64,000 bases of DNA, from the NCBI RefSeq assembly GCF_014855495.1, contig NZ_JACYFJ010000001.1:1-64000 (forward strand). The letters are read 5' to 3'. The notes beneath the pieces were generated by a model. The model saw only the letters and a list, made by a program, of their open reading frames with translations. It was not told the origin of the DNA and searched no databases. Position numbers and translations under genes: made by a program. Of the stretch, positions 17,857 to 25,899 are shown one piece after another; positions within the stretch are counted from its first letter, which is position 1; every line of letters starts with the position of its first letter. The DNA comes from Euzebyella saccharophila. GTDB taxonomy: Bacteria > Bacteroidota > Bacteroidia > Flavobacteriales > Flavobacteriaceae.

Positions 17857-19314
17857 ATGCTAAAGCAACATCTACAATTCAAATTATCGCAAAAACTATC
17901 GCCTCAGCAGATACAACTGATGAAGCTGATTCAATTGCCTACACAGGCTTTTGAACAACGGTTGAAGCAGGAATTGGAAGAAAACCCTGCTTTGGAAGGC
18001 GGAAAAGAAGAATTGGACACCTTTGATGACGAATTTTCAGACCCCTACGAAACTGAAAATGACAATGAAACTATCAATACAGAGGATATCAACATTGATG
18101 ATTATCTGAGTGATGATGAAATTCCTGACTACAGAACCAAAGCCAATAATTACAGTTCTGATGACGAGGAAAAGAGCGTGCCTTATGCGGCAGGTGTTTC
18201 CTTTAACCAGTATTTGATCAATCAATTGAATACCGTTTACTTAAGCGATGACGAATGGAGCATTGCGGAGTTTTTAGTGGGAAGTGTGGATGAAAGCGGT
18301 TATATAAGAAGACCTTTATCCGATATTTTGGACGATTTAGCCTTTACCCAAAATATATACACAGACGAAGAGACCATTGAAAAGGTACTAAGGATAGTTC
18401 AGAAACTTGATCCTCCGGGTGTAGCTGCCCGTTCTCTAGAAGAATGTCTTACGATACAACTAAAACGAAAAGAGGCTACACCACCTGTAGAATTGGCCAT
18501 AGCCATTTTGGAAAAATCCTTTGATCAGTTTACGAAGAAGCATTACAAAAAACTTATTCAGAAGCACAATATTACTGAAGAACAGCTTCGTGATGCTATT
18601 TCAGAAATAGAAAAGCTAAATCCGAAACCTGGGGGTTCCTATTCAGGCAATAACCGCATGGTAGAACATGTTGTTCCGGATTTCTCCATAAGAATTGTGG
18701 AAGGAGAACTAGAACTTTCCTTAAATGGTAGAAACGCTCCGGAATTGCACGTTTCCAAGGAGTATAGTAATATGCTCAAGGGATATAAGGAAACCAAGGA
18801 GAAATCAAAATCACAAAAAGACACCATCCTGTTCATCAAACAAAAGTTAGATGCCGCCAAATGGTTTATAGATGCCATAAGACAAAGACAGCAGACACTT
18901 TTCGTAACCATGAACGCCATCATGCAATATCAACGCGAATATTTCCTTACAGGAGACGAGCGTAACTTGAGACCGATGATCCTAAAGGATATTGCAGATG
19001 AAATAGATATGGATGTTTCTACGGTATCTCGTGTGGCCAATAGTAAATATGTAGATACACCTTATGGCACCAAATTGATTAAGGAGTTCTTTTCAGAGTC
19101 CATGAAAAATGATCAAGGCGAGGATGTTTCTACTAGGGAGATAAAAAAAATATTGGAAACGGTCATAGGGGAAGAATCCAAGAAAAAACCACTTACCGAC
19201 GATAAGTTAGCCGCTATATTAAAAGAAAAAGGATATCCTATTGCCAGGCGCACCGTTGCCAAATATAGAGAGCAACTGGATATTCCTGTAGCGAGGTTGC
19301 GCAAACAGATTTAA
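17857..19314 (+). CDS. rpoN: RNA polymerase sigma-54 factor
   Basis: The 485-residue protein has all three regions of sigma-54. Region I is the glutamine and leucine-rich N-terminus (LKQHLQFKLSQKLSPQQIQL), region II is a strongly acidic stretch (about 50-110), and region III ends with the RpoN box ARRTVAKYRE that reads the -24 element. It needs AAA+ activators; none is encoded in this window. The gene follows asnS by 42 bases and overlaps the next gene by one base (TAATG), so co-transcription is likely. Confidence 0.97.
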   Translation: MLKQHLQFKLSQKLSPQQIQLMKLIQLPTQAFEQRLKQELEENPALEGGKEELDTFDDEFSDPYETENDNETINTEDINIDDYLSDDEIPDYRTKANNYSSDDEEKSVPYAAGVSFNQYLINQLNTVYLSDDEWSIAEFLVGSVDESGYIRRPLSDILDDLAFTQNIYTDEETIEKVLRIVQKLDPPGVAARSLEECLTIQLKRKEATPPVELAIAILEKSFDQFTKKHYKKLIQKHNITEEQLRDAISEIEKLNPKPGGSYSGNNRMVEHVVPDFSIRIVEGELELSLNGRNAPELHVSKEYSNMLKGYKETKEKSKSQKDTILFIKQKLDAAKWFIDAIRQRQQTLFVTMNAIMQYQREYFLTGDERNLRPMILKDIADEIDMDVSTVSRVANSKYVDTPYGTKLIKEFFSESMKNDQGEDVSTREIKKILETVIGEESKKKPLTDDKLAAILKEKGYPIARRTVAKYREQLDIPVARLRKQI

Positions 19315-19919
19315 TGAGAATATTTCTCTTAGTTATATCCTATATCTTCCACCCCCTATTCACTCCAATTGGGGGCACGGTTGCCTACTTTATCCTAACC
19401 CCTAAATTCACACCCCCAGAACTAAAGTACGGTAACCTACTGCCCATTTTTATCCTAACGGTTATTATTCCAATCATAGCGTATTTTATTTTAAGGAATT
19501 TAGGCGTGGTATCTACCGTATTTGTACCTAATTTAAAGGAAAGGAAATACCCCCTATACATCAACCTTTTAATTCTATTTCTAGTGGTTTATAAGGTCAT
19601 TGGAAGTTACTTTATCGTAGAGTTACATTTCTTCTTTATTGGCTTAATAGCGGCAACAATGACCACCCTGCTTCTACTATTTTTTAAATTAAAAGCGAGC
19701 ATTCACCTTATGGGAATGGGAAGCATTTACATGTTCTTGGTTTGCCTAAGTATACATTTTGAAATAAATATTACACTTGGCCTAAGTCTATTGACCATCG
19801 CTGTAGGCCTTGTAGCAACATCACGTATTTACCTAAAAGCACATTCAAAACCGGAGCTTGTTGTAGGATTAATTATAGGCATCCTATCCCAACTACTAAC
19901 GATTCAGTATTGGTTATAA
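19314..19919 (+). CDS. Multi-pass membrane protein, PAP2-like C-terminus
   Basis: This 201-residue protein is almost wholly hydrophobic, with about six membrane segments. The C-terminal part (HLMGMGS then SRIYLKAHSKPELVVG) resembles the spaced His and Arg-x-His motifs of PAP2-type lipid phosphatases, but the first phosphatase motif (KxxxxxxRP) is only loosely suggested by the NLKERKYPLY segment. The start overlaps the rpoN stop by one base, which fixes the ATG. Function is not established; a lipid phosphatase-like role is a guess. Confidence 0.75.
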   Translation: MRIFLLVISYIFHPLFTPIGGTVAYFILTPKFTPPELKYGNLLPIFILTVIIPIIAYFILRNLGVVSTVFVPNLKERKYPLYINLLILFLVVYKVIGSYFIVELHFFFIGLIAATMTTLLLLFFKLKASIHLMGMGSIYMFLVCLSIHFEINITLGLSLLTIAVGLVATSRIYLKAHSKPELVVGLIIGILSQLLTIQYWL

Positions 19920-19925
19920 CACTAC

Positions 19926-20615
19926 TTAAAGAATATAGAAAATAAGCCCTATACGAAGAGAATGAACCTTTAGGTCATTACCGTTCAACACCACACTATC
20001 ATTAAAAAGATTACTAAGGGCATAATAAGCATGTAGATTGAAAGTGTTGTAGCCAAAATTGAGGGTAGGACCGTATTGGAATCTTTTAATATCTTCATTA
20101 TAAAAAGAGATTTTTGCCCCCTCAGATGGCACGTATTTTGACCTACCACCAACCACATAACCAAATTTCATTCCTGCATATACCCTCCAAAACTTGTGTG
20201 ACAATGCATTGGAATTACGCCAGCGAAACTCAACCGGAAGCTCCAACATATGGGTTTCAACTTTACTTCGCTTAAAATCATCTTTATCCTCTATGATATC
20301 ATAAACGAAGGAACCATTATTTTCCAAAGCCCTTAAGTTGGAGTAATAGGTATAATAGCCATAACCCACTCCCAGCCCCATAGCTATATTTCTTTCTTCG
20401 TTAAGTGGAATGTCTTTTATAAGACCACCTTGGAGACCATAAGAAAGATTACTTTGGCTTACAGCATCTGGCTTTTCCAGTAAAAAGTTATAGGTAAGAC
20501 CTAAATAAAATTGATCTTCTAAATACCTATTATCAACTAATAAAGTATCAGTTTGGATTTGGGCATACCCAAAAAAGCAAACCAATAAAAGAAACGAGAG
20601 TACACATTTTTGCAT
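19926..20615 (-). CDS. Outer-membrane beta-barrel protein (PorT/porin-like)
   Basis: A signal peptide (LSFLLLVCFFGYAQ) is followed by alternating amphipathic strands with aromatic ends (GLGVGYGYYTYYSNL, GPTLNFGYNTFNLHAYY) and a C-terminal strand ending LIFYIL. This fits the PorT/OMP_b-brl_2 class of eight-stranded barrels in Bacteroidetes. It is not specifically the T9SS component PorT as far as can be seen. It lies downstream of the exbB-exbD operon but is separated by a terminator and has its own -7 box. It converges with the rpoN operon with only six bases between stops. Confidence 0.8.
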   Translation of the reverse strand: MQKCVLSFLLLVCFFGYAQIQTDTLLVDNRYLEDQFYLGLTYNFLLEKPDAVSQSNLSYGLQGGLIKDIPLNEERNIAMGLGVGYGYYTYYSNLRALENNGSFVYDIIEDKDDFKRSKVETHMLELPVEFRWRNSNALSHKFWRVYAGMKFGYVVGGRSKYVPSEGAKISFYNEDIKRFQYGPTLNFGYNTFNLHAYYALSNLFNDSVVLNGNDLKVHSLRIGLIFYIL

Positions 20616-20620
20616 AGAAA

Positions 20621-20628
20621 CAAAAATA
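20621..20628 (-). promoter_or_regulatory. -7 box in front of the outer-membrane barrel gene
   Basis: TATTTTTG on the minus strand ends five bases before the ATG at 20615, which again predicts a leaderless or nearly leaderless transcript. It sits within the T-rich tail of the preceding terminator, so the match could be a by-product of that tail. Confidence 0.4.
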
Positions 20629-20630
20629 AA

Positions 20631-20666
20631 ACAAAAACGCCCTGAACTTTTAAGCTCAGGGCGTTT
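20631..20666 (-). terminator. Terminator of the exbB-exbD operon
   Basis: On the minus strand, AAACGCCCTGA pairs with TCAGGGCGTTT around a short inner stem and is followed by TTTTGTTTTATTTTT. It separates the exb genes from the barrel gene. Confidence 0.88.
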
Positions 20667-20691
20667 CTTGTATTAAATATGCTGTTAAACG

Positions 20692-21174
20692 CTACTGCAA
20701 GTTATTAAAAGCATCTCCATCATAAGTGGTATAATTCACTTTGAGGGCATTTACTTTTCTTAATTCTTGCTTAATATCGGAGATAAGTCCCATATTGGCA
20801 TTTTTATCAACTTTTAAGGCTGTAGTTAACACATTCTGTAATTCCTGAGCTTTTTTAGCTCTTTCCTGCAAAATGTAATCTCCAACCGCAGATGGATCTG
20901 CAAACTTATCATTTAACTGAATCTTTGGCTCTGAACCAAATTGAGAAGAATATTGACTAGTAGGAGCCCCTACGTAAATGTAGATTACCCTATCTTTCTT
21001 TTCTAACTTCTTAATTTCACTGGCATTTGGCAAAGTATTCTCCACCTTAAGCGAACTATCCTTCATAACGGTCACCGTCATAAAGAAAAATAACAGCATG
21101 AAAACAATGTCCGGTAACGCAGCAGTATTCACTGCTGGTAAACCTTCATCTTTTTTCTTTGCAAACTTTGACAT
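20692..21174 (-). CDS. exbD: ExbD/TolR-family energy transducer (second copy)
   Basis: The 160-residue protein has one N-terminal membrane helix with the conserved aspartate (LPDIVFMLLFFFMTVTV) and a periplasmic domain with the ExbD pattern VIYIYVGAP and DIKQELRKVNALKVNYTTY. With ExbB it uses the proton gradient to drive TonB or a related system. It is the last gene of exbB-unknown-exbD-exbD, 22 bases after the other exbD, and is closed by a terminator. The two exbD genes differ clearly, so they may form a mixed dimer or serve different partners. Confidence 0.9.
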   Translation of the reverse strand: MSKFAKKKDEGLPAVNTAALPDIVFMLLFFFMTVTVMKDSSLKVENTLPNASEIKKLEKKDRVIYIYVGAPTSQYSSQFGSEPKIQLNDKFADPSAVGDYILQERAKKAQELQNVLTTALKVDKNANMGLISDIKQELRKVNALKVNYTTYDGDAFNNLQ

Positions 21175-21196
21175 AGTATTCTGGTTTAACTGTTAT

Positions 21197-21802
21197 TTAA
21201 TTAGTACTCGTCTCTGCTTCAGACAACTTCTGAGGGAATAAATCCTGAATTCTCTTCACTTTATCCTTCAATTCATCCTTGACGCTTGACTCTGTCTCAG
21301 GGTTCAAATATTCAGCTTCCATATCGGTAAAATTCCGATTAAAAAGTCGCTGCGCTTCCCTATTTCTAAGGTCATTATAGGCACCTACCAACTCATTTTG
21401 AACAGTGATGTAAGTACTATACTTCGTTTCCCTGTCGTTTTTAAGAGAAATAATCGCTTTAGTTGGGTTATCTGATGACTCTGTATTTTTGGCACCCTTA
21501 CAATAAGTACAAGTACCATCACCACCATTATCCAAAAAGGCAATAGCCCTTTCCCTAAGGTTCTTTATTTCGGTAAGCTGATCCTCTACTAACAGCTGAC
21601 CATTTTTATTGATATTGACCTCAAAGATATTTTTCTGCTTAATAACAACATCATTCTCGGGTGGTTCTATCGGCGGTAACATACGGTCCAAACCGGCATC
21701 TGTCTCAATCGTTGTTGTCACCAAGAAGAAAATAAGTAACAAGAACGCGATGTCTGCCATAGATCCCGCATTTACCTCTGCTGGTGCTCCTCTTTTTGGC
21801 AT
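21197..21802 (-). CDS. exbD: ExbD/TolR-family energy transducer (first copy), with a C-x2-C insert
   Basis: The membrane helix SMADIAFLLLIFFLVTTTIETD carries the conserved aspartate. The periplasmic part has IFEVNINKNGQLLVEDQ and ISLKNDRETKYSTYITVQNEL. At 201 residues it is longer than usual (about 130-160). The extra length comes from an insert with GTCTYCKGAKN (two cysteines in C-x2-C) and from a longer charged C-terminal tail. It lies 14 bases after the 146-residue membrane protein and 22 bases before the second exbD. Confidence 0.9.
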   Translation of the reverse strand: MPKRGAPAEVNAGSMADIAFLLLIFFLVTTTIETDAGLDRMLPPIEPPENDVVIKQKNIFEVNINKNGQLLVEDQLTEIKNLRERAIAFLDNGGDGTCTYCKGAKNTESSDNPTKAIISLKNDRETKYSTYITVQNELVGAYNDLRNREAQRLFNRNFTDMEAEYLNPETESSVKDELKDKVKRIQDLFPQKLSEAETSTN

Positions 21803-21816
21803 AGTTTAAATTTTAA

Positions 21817-22257
21817 TTATTTAGTCATCTTTCTAATACCACCCCAGATCATAGAGCCAACAGCGATGATAGTCAATATAAAGAATACATTGATACCAGC
21901 ACCAATTTGCTTCACTTCACTTTCTGTGGTAGCTACGCCTCTATCGGCCATTTCTTGAAGGCTAACATCAGTACCATCGGCCATTACATAACCAATTCCT
22001 ACTACTAACAGAAAACCAACGATTACAAACAAACTTTTCTTTAAGCTTGCCGGATTAGCAAATAAGTTCTTAATAGAAAATATAAGGCTAAAGAATACCG
22101 CTACAGCTAATAAGATGTAGGTAATGATGAACATGGTATTTAGTGCGCCACTACTAGCAGCTTCGGCTGCAGGCATTTCAGACTCTGGCAACAAGAACCA
22201 AAGCACGGCACCTATCAAACCAACTGCAATGAGCGCAATTTTTATAATCTTATGCAT
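21817..22257 (-). CDS. Four-helix membrane protein of the exb operon, unknown function
   Basis: The 146-residue protein has about four membrane segments (IALIAVGLIGAVLWFLL, FIITYILLAVAVFFSLIF, SLFVIVGFLLVVGIGYVM, INVFFILTIIAVGSMIW). A short periplasmic loop follows the third. It lies 27 bases downstream of exbB and 14 bases upstream of the first exbD, so it is part of the same transcript. This gene position is shared by flavobacterial exb loci in my recollection, which points to an accessory subunit of the motor. No catalytic motif is seen. Confidence 0.8.
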   Translation of the reverse strand: MHKIIKIALIAVGLIGAVLWFLLPESEMPAAEAASSGALNTMFIITYILLAVAVFFSLIFSIKNLFANPASLKKSLFVIVGFLLVVGIGYVMADGTDVSLQEMADRGVATTESEVKQIGAGINVFFILTIIAVGSMIWGGIRKMTK

Positions 22258-22284
22258 AATTTTTAGGTTTTAAAGGTGTGCGAA

Positions 22285-23031
22285 TTACTTCTTGTGGTCT
22301 ACCAACAAATCTATCAATACGATAGATGAATCTTCCATATCGTTAACAATGCTATCAATCTTAGCAATGATATAGTTATAGAAAATCTGAAGGATAATAG
22401 CGGTAATAAGACCAAATACCGTTGTTAATAACGCCACCTGAATATCACCTGCAATAAGCGATGCACTCAAGTTACCAACAGCACTAATTTTCTGGAAGGC
22501 CTGAATCATACCGATTACCGTACCCATGAACCCAAGCATTGGAGCAATAGCGATGAACAGGGACAACCAAGAAACATTTTTTTCCAATTGACCCATCTGA
22601 ACTCCACCGTAGGCAACAACAGCCTTTTCAGCAGACTCAATGCTCTCTCCAGCTCTATCCAATCCTTGGTAATAGATGGAAGCAACAGGTCCTTTTGTGT
22701 TTCTACAAACTTCTTTTGCAGCTTCAACACCACCGGAAGCCAAAGCATCTTCTACTTGTTGCTTCAATTTAGTAGTGTTAGTAGTAGCCATATTCAAATA
22801 GATGATTCTTTCGATAGCTACGGCCAAGCCCAAAATCAAACATAGAAGTACAATACCCATGAAACCGGCACCACCCTGGATAAACATTTCTTTTAATACC
22901 TGGGTAAAACCTTTTTCAGCTTCAGCGGGAGCATCTTGCAACATAGTTGCGGCAGTAGCCATTGCATTTACAGTATTTGTGCTCAATACAAACAACCCGC
23001 CCATGGCTAGGATAGAGGATAATTTTTTCAT
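22285..23031 (-). CDS. exbB: MotA/TolQ/ExbB proton-channel family protein
   Basis: The 248-residue protein has the ExbB layout: a first helix (GFMGIVLLCLILGLAVAIERII), a long cytoplasmic loop, and two closing helices in the conserved block LFIAIAPMLGFMGTVIGMIQ and SLIAGDIQVALLTTVFGLITA. The N-terminus adds a signal-like segment and a 30-residue periplasmic stretch, common in Bacteroidetes. It heads the operon with the 146-residue protein and two ExbD proteins. Together these would power TonB-dependent uptake, such as the SusC transporter at 46.7-49.9 kb, or another envelope machine. Confidence 0.93.
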   Translation of the reverse strand: MKKLSSILAMGGLFVLSTNTVNAMATAATMLQDAPAEAEKGFTQVLKEMFIQGGAGFMGIVLLCLILGLAVAIERIIYLNMATTNTTKLKQQVEDALASGGVEAAKEVCRNTKGPVASIYYQGLDRAGESIESAEKAVVAYGGVQMGQLEKNVSWLSLFIAIAPMLGFMGTVIGMIQAFQKISAVGNLSASLIAGDIQVALLTTVFGLITAIILQIFYNYIIAKIDSIVNDMEDSSIVLIDLLVDHKK

Positions 23032-23274
23032 TTTTTCAAACTTAGATTAGTTATTTAATAGGGTTAAAGATAAAAAAAAATCGTAACAAAAAAAGTAAAA
23101 CTTCCACGTGTGCAAGAAGCTAAAAATGTAGACTTTACAAGGGATGAACATTAATTGAACTTACAAACCCCCTACAATTTAACCACATAAAATAGCTTCT
23201 ATTTTTCACATAGAAACCAAACTTACACTTATTTTCCTTACTTACTTCTTTACGGAAAATGTTTTTTGTACTTG

Positions 23275-23362
23275 CAGAGAGGAAGGGATTCGAACCCTCG
23301 ATACACTTTTGGTGTATACACACTTTCCAGGCGTGCGCCTTCGACCACTCGGCCACCTCTCT
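23275..23362 (-). tRNA. tRNA-Ser (anticodon GGA)
   Basis: On the minus strand a 7-bp acceptor stem (AGAGAGG / CCTCTCT), the loop CTGGAAA with anticodon GGA, a long variable arm of the class II type (around TGTATACAC / GTGTATC), and GGTTCGAATCC in the T arm are all present. Discriminator base is G. The CCA end is not encoded. Confidence 0.95.
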
Positions 23363-23473
23363 AAATCATATCTGCCCCTTTCTTCATCATTAAATCAGGA
23401 CTAGATAGGCTTACCTTATTAGGGCTGCCAAATAACAAAAAAAATATTAGTTGATGAAATTATAAACTGTTTT

Positions 23474-24496
23474 TTATTGCATTTCTCCCCTCAAAGAAGT
23501 TTCAAATACTGTTTTGAAGAGTTTAGGGGATATATTATCACCTAAAAGGTACATTAATTTAGTAATTGCCGCTTCCGTGGTGATGTCTTTTCCGTTAATG
23601 ACTCCCACTTCTTCCAAATGCTTACTGGTCTCATACCTCCCCATCACAACAGACCCTCCTGAGCATTGGGTCACGTTTACAATGTGAATACCATCTTCAG
23701 AAGCTCGTTGCAAACAGCTTACCAACCATTTTTCTGTAGGGGCATTTCCAGACCCATACGTTTCCAGCACCAAGCCCTTTAACCCGCATATTTTTAATAC
23801 ACTCTCCAACACAGTTGGAGACATATTTGGAAACAACTTAAGAATGGCCACATTGGCATCCATCCTTTTATGTACTTTCAACTTTTTTCTTTCATCCTTA
23901 ACCAAATGGTTATCAAACACCTTGAGATGCACACCAGACTCAATCAATGGCGGATAGTTTAGTGAGGCAAAGGCCTGAAAATGTTCGGCATTTATTTTGG
24001 TAGTTCGGTTCGCTCGGTACAATTTATATTCAAAGTACAGCCCCACTTCTTGAATTACAGGCTTTCCTTTTTCCTGTAAAGCTGCTATTTGTACAGCAGT
24101 TATTAAATTTTCCTTGGCATCGGTTCTTAAATCACCTATGGGCAATTGAGATCCGGTAAAAATCACAGGCTTTGCCAGATTCTCCAACATAAAACTCAAA
24201 GCAGATGAAGTGTAGCTCATGGTGTCACTTCCATGTAAGATAACAAAACCATCATGAGTTTGATAATTTCCCTCTATGAGTGAAGCTATCTTTTCCCAAT
24301 GGCCAGCGTTCATATTGGAGGAATCAATTGGGGTTTCAAATGAAATTGCATCAATTTTACAATCCAACTGCTTAAGCTCAGGTATCCTCTTTAGTAGTTC
24401 ACTAAAGTCAAACGCTTTTAAAGCTCCGGATTTATAGTCCTTAACCATACCAATGGTACCACCGGTGTATATAATAAGTATGTTCACCTTATCCAC
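23474..24496 (-). CDS. ansA: Type I (cytoplasmic) L-asparaginase
   Basis: The enzyme hydrolyses asparagine to aspartate and ammonia. The two catalytic threonine motifs are present: IIYTGGTIGMVKD at the N-terminus and ILHGSDTMSYTSSALSF near residue 90. There is no signal peptide, and the 340-residue length fits AnsA of type I. It lies 13 bases downstream of tatD on the same strand and is probably co-transcribed from the box before tatD. Confidence 0.93.
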   Translation of the reverse strand: MDKVNILIIYTGGTIGMVKDYKSGALKAFDFSELLKRIPELKQLDCKIDAISFETPIDSSNMNAGHWEKIASLIEGNYQTHDGFVILHGSDTMSYTSSALSFMLENLAKPVIFTGSQLPIGDLRTDAKENLITAVQIAALQEKGKPVIQEVGLYFEYKLYRANRTTKINAEHFQAFASLNYPPLIESGVHLKVFDNHLVKDERKKLKVHKRMDANVAILKLFPNMSPTVLESVLKICGLKGLVLETYGSGNAPTEKWLVSCLQRASEDGIHIVNVTQCSGGSVVMGRYETSKHLEEVGVINGKDITTEAAITKLMYLLGDNISPKLFKTVFETSLRGEMQ

Positions 24497-24509
24497 TTAC
24501 CTCTTACTT

Positions 24510-25277
24510 TTAAATTCCGAAAATAGCTTTTGAGTTTTCAGTGGTTATTCTTGCCACTTCTTCCTTTGATTTTTGATAGATTTCCGAAAGTTTTTCCCCA
24601 ATATTCACCAAGTATACGCTTTCGTTTCTTTTACCCCTAAAAGGAGTGGGTGCCAAATAGGGAGCATCAGTCTCCAGAACAACTTCTGAAAGTGGTATTT
24701 CATTAAGGAACTTATCTATTTTACCATTCTTAAATGTAACCACTCCACCAATTCCTAATTTCATATTGTAGGAAATGGCGCTTTGCGCTTGCTTTAAGTC
24801 ACCGGTAAAGCAATGGAAAATTCCGAAAAGTCCGTCCCCCTTTTCATTCTCCAACACCTCAAAAACCTCATCGAACGCATCCCTACAATGTATCACAATG
24901 GGTAATTGATACTTTTTAGCCAATCTAATTTGATAAGCAAAGGCCTCCTGTTGTTCCGTAAGCAGAGATTTATCCCAATATAAATCCACTCCTATTTCAC
25001 CTACCGCGTAAAACTTTCTTTTACCCAACAGCTCTTCCACATGGGCCAACTCCTCTCTGTAATTCTCCTTCACATGTGTGGGATGCAAACCGGTCATCAA
25101 AAACATATGTTCCGGAAACTCTGCCTCCAATTGTAGCATGCTTTCCGTATACGTAGAATCAATTGCCGGGATAAAAAACCGTTGAACCCCTGCATTAATA
25201 GCGCGTTGTACCACTTGACTCCTATCCTCATCAAATGCCTCGCTATATAAATGTGTGTGTGTATCCGTTAAAATCAT
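24510..25277 (-). CDS. tatD: TatD-family metal-dependent deoxyribonuclease
   Basis: The 255-residue TIM-barrel protein has the TatD metal ligands: TDTHTHLY at the N-terminus, GEIGVDLYW, IVIHCRDAFDE, IFHCFTGD and VLETDAPYL near the end. Relatives are 3'-5' exonucleases linked to DNA repair or nucleic-acid turnover; the name does not imply a part in Tat transport. It starts the tatD-ansA pair, with a -7 box four bases before its ATG. Confidence 0.93.
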   Translation of the reverse strand: MILTDTHTHLYSEAFDEDRSQVVQRAINAGVQRFFIPAIDSTYTESMLQLEAEFPEHMFLMTGLHPTHVKENYREELAHVEELLGKRKFYAVGEIGVDLYWDKSLLTEQQEAFAYQIRLAKKYQLPIVIHCRDAFDEVFEVLENEKGDGLFGIFHCFTGDLKQAQSAISYNMKLGIGGVVTFKNGKIDKFLNEIPLSEVVLETDAPYLAPTPFRGKRNESVYLVNIGEKLSEIYQKSKEEVARITTENSKAIFGI

Positions 25278-25281
25278 GCGG

Positions 25282-25289
25282 CAAAAGTA
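25282..25289 (-). promoter_or_regulatory. -7 box directly in front of tatD
   Basis: TACTTTTG on the minus strand is an exact consensus match and ends four bases before the ATG, the same spacing as at the metallophosphoesterase gene. This predicts a leaderless tatD-ansA mRNA. Confidence 0.5.
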
Positions 25290-25403
25290 AGTCTATCTTT
25301 TAGCATTTTGAAATCATTACCTTTTAACAGTTATTTGAAATGAAGAACTTTAGCTTACCGTACCTTTACTGCCTTTAAAAATGTTTGACTTAAGACCTTA
25401 CGA

Positions 25404-25841
25404 ATGTCATTAAAGAAATTCCTCCAAAAGAAAGGCTACTGCAAAATAGATTTAAAGGTAACGGCTACGGACCATTTTGAGATAAAAGCTAAAATTAATG
25501 GAATTACCGGAAGGTTTATTTTAGACACCGGAGCTTCTAACACCTGTATTGGTTTTGATAAGGTTGAACAATTCAAACTAACCTCCGAAGCATCTGAAAT
25601 TAAGGCCGCCGGTGCAGGAGGCACCAACCTTGAAACCCTTATTTCAGTAAAAAACAAAATTGAAATAGGCGAATGGAAAAAGAAAAAAGTCAAAATAGTC
25701 CTTTTTGACCTTGTCCATGTAAACGAGGCACTAGTGGCACATAACGTACATCCCGTAGATGGGATTATTGGCGCTGATGTTCTAAAAAAAGTAAAGGCTA
25801 TCATAGACTACGACAAATCATGCGTTTACCTTAAAATGTAA
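25404..25841 (+). CDS. Retropepsin-like aspartic protease (clan AA)
   Basis: The 145-residue protein has a single aspartic-protease motif, FILDTGASNTCI (residues about 38-49), and the matching distal VDGIIGADVLKK with the hydrophobic-Gly pattern before the C-terminal strand. One copy of the motif means an active enzyme would have to be a homodimer, as in retroviral proteases. No signal peptide or membrane helix is seen. It is divergent from tatD. Family relatives in Bacteroidetes are uncharacterised; the substrate is unknown. Confidence 0.85.
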   Translation: MSLKKFLQKKGYCKIDLKVTATDHFEIKAKINGITGRFILDTGASNTCIGFDKVEQFKLTSEASEIKAAGAGGTNLETLISVKNKIEIGEWKKKKVKIVLFDLVHVNEALVAHNVHPVDGIIGADVLKKVKAIIDYDKSCVYLKM

Positions 25842-25847
25842 CCCAAT

Positions 25848-25880
25848 AAAAAACCCCGGAGTATCTACTCCAGGGCTTTC
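25848..25880. terminator. Bidirectional terminator between the retropepsin-like gene and sucB
   Basis: AACCCCGGAGTA pairs with TACTCCAGGGCTT through one wobble. An A run on the left and a T-rich stretch on the right let it serve both converging genes, best on the minus strand. Confidence 0.8.
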
Positions 25881-25899
25881 TTATAATTAAATTTGAGTA

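Noticed and set aside
23135-23356. Minus-strand open frame of 73 codons over tRNA-Ser
   Set aside because: It is the translation of the tRNA itself and its flank; the tRNA explains the sequence fully.
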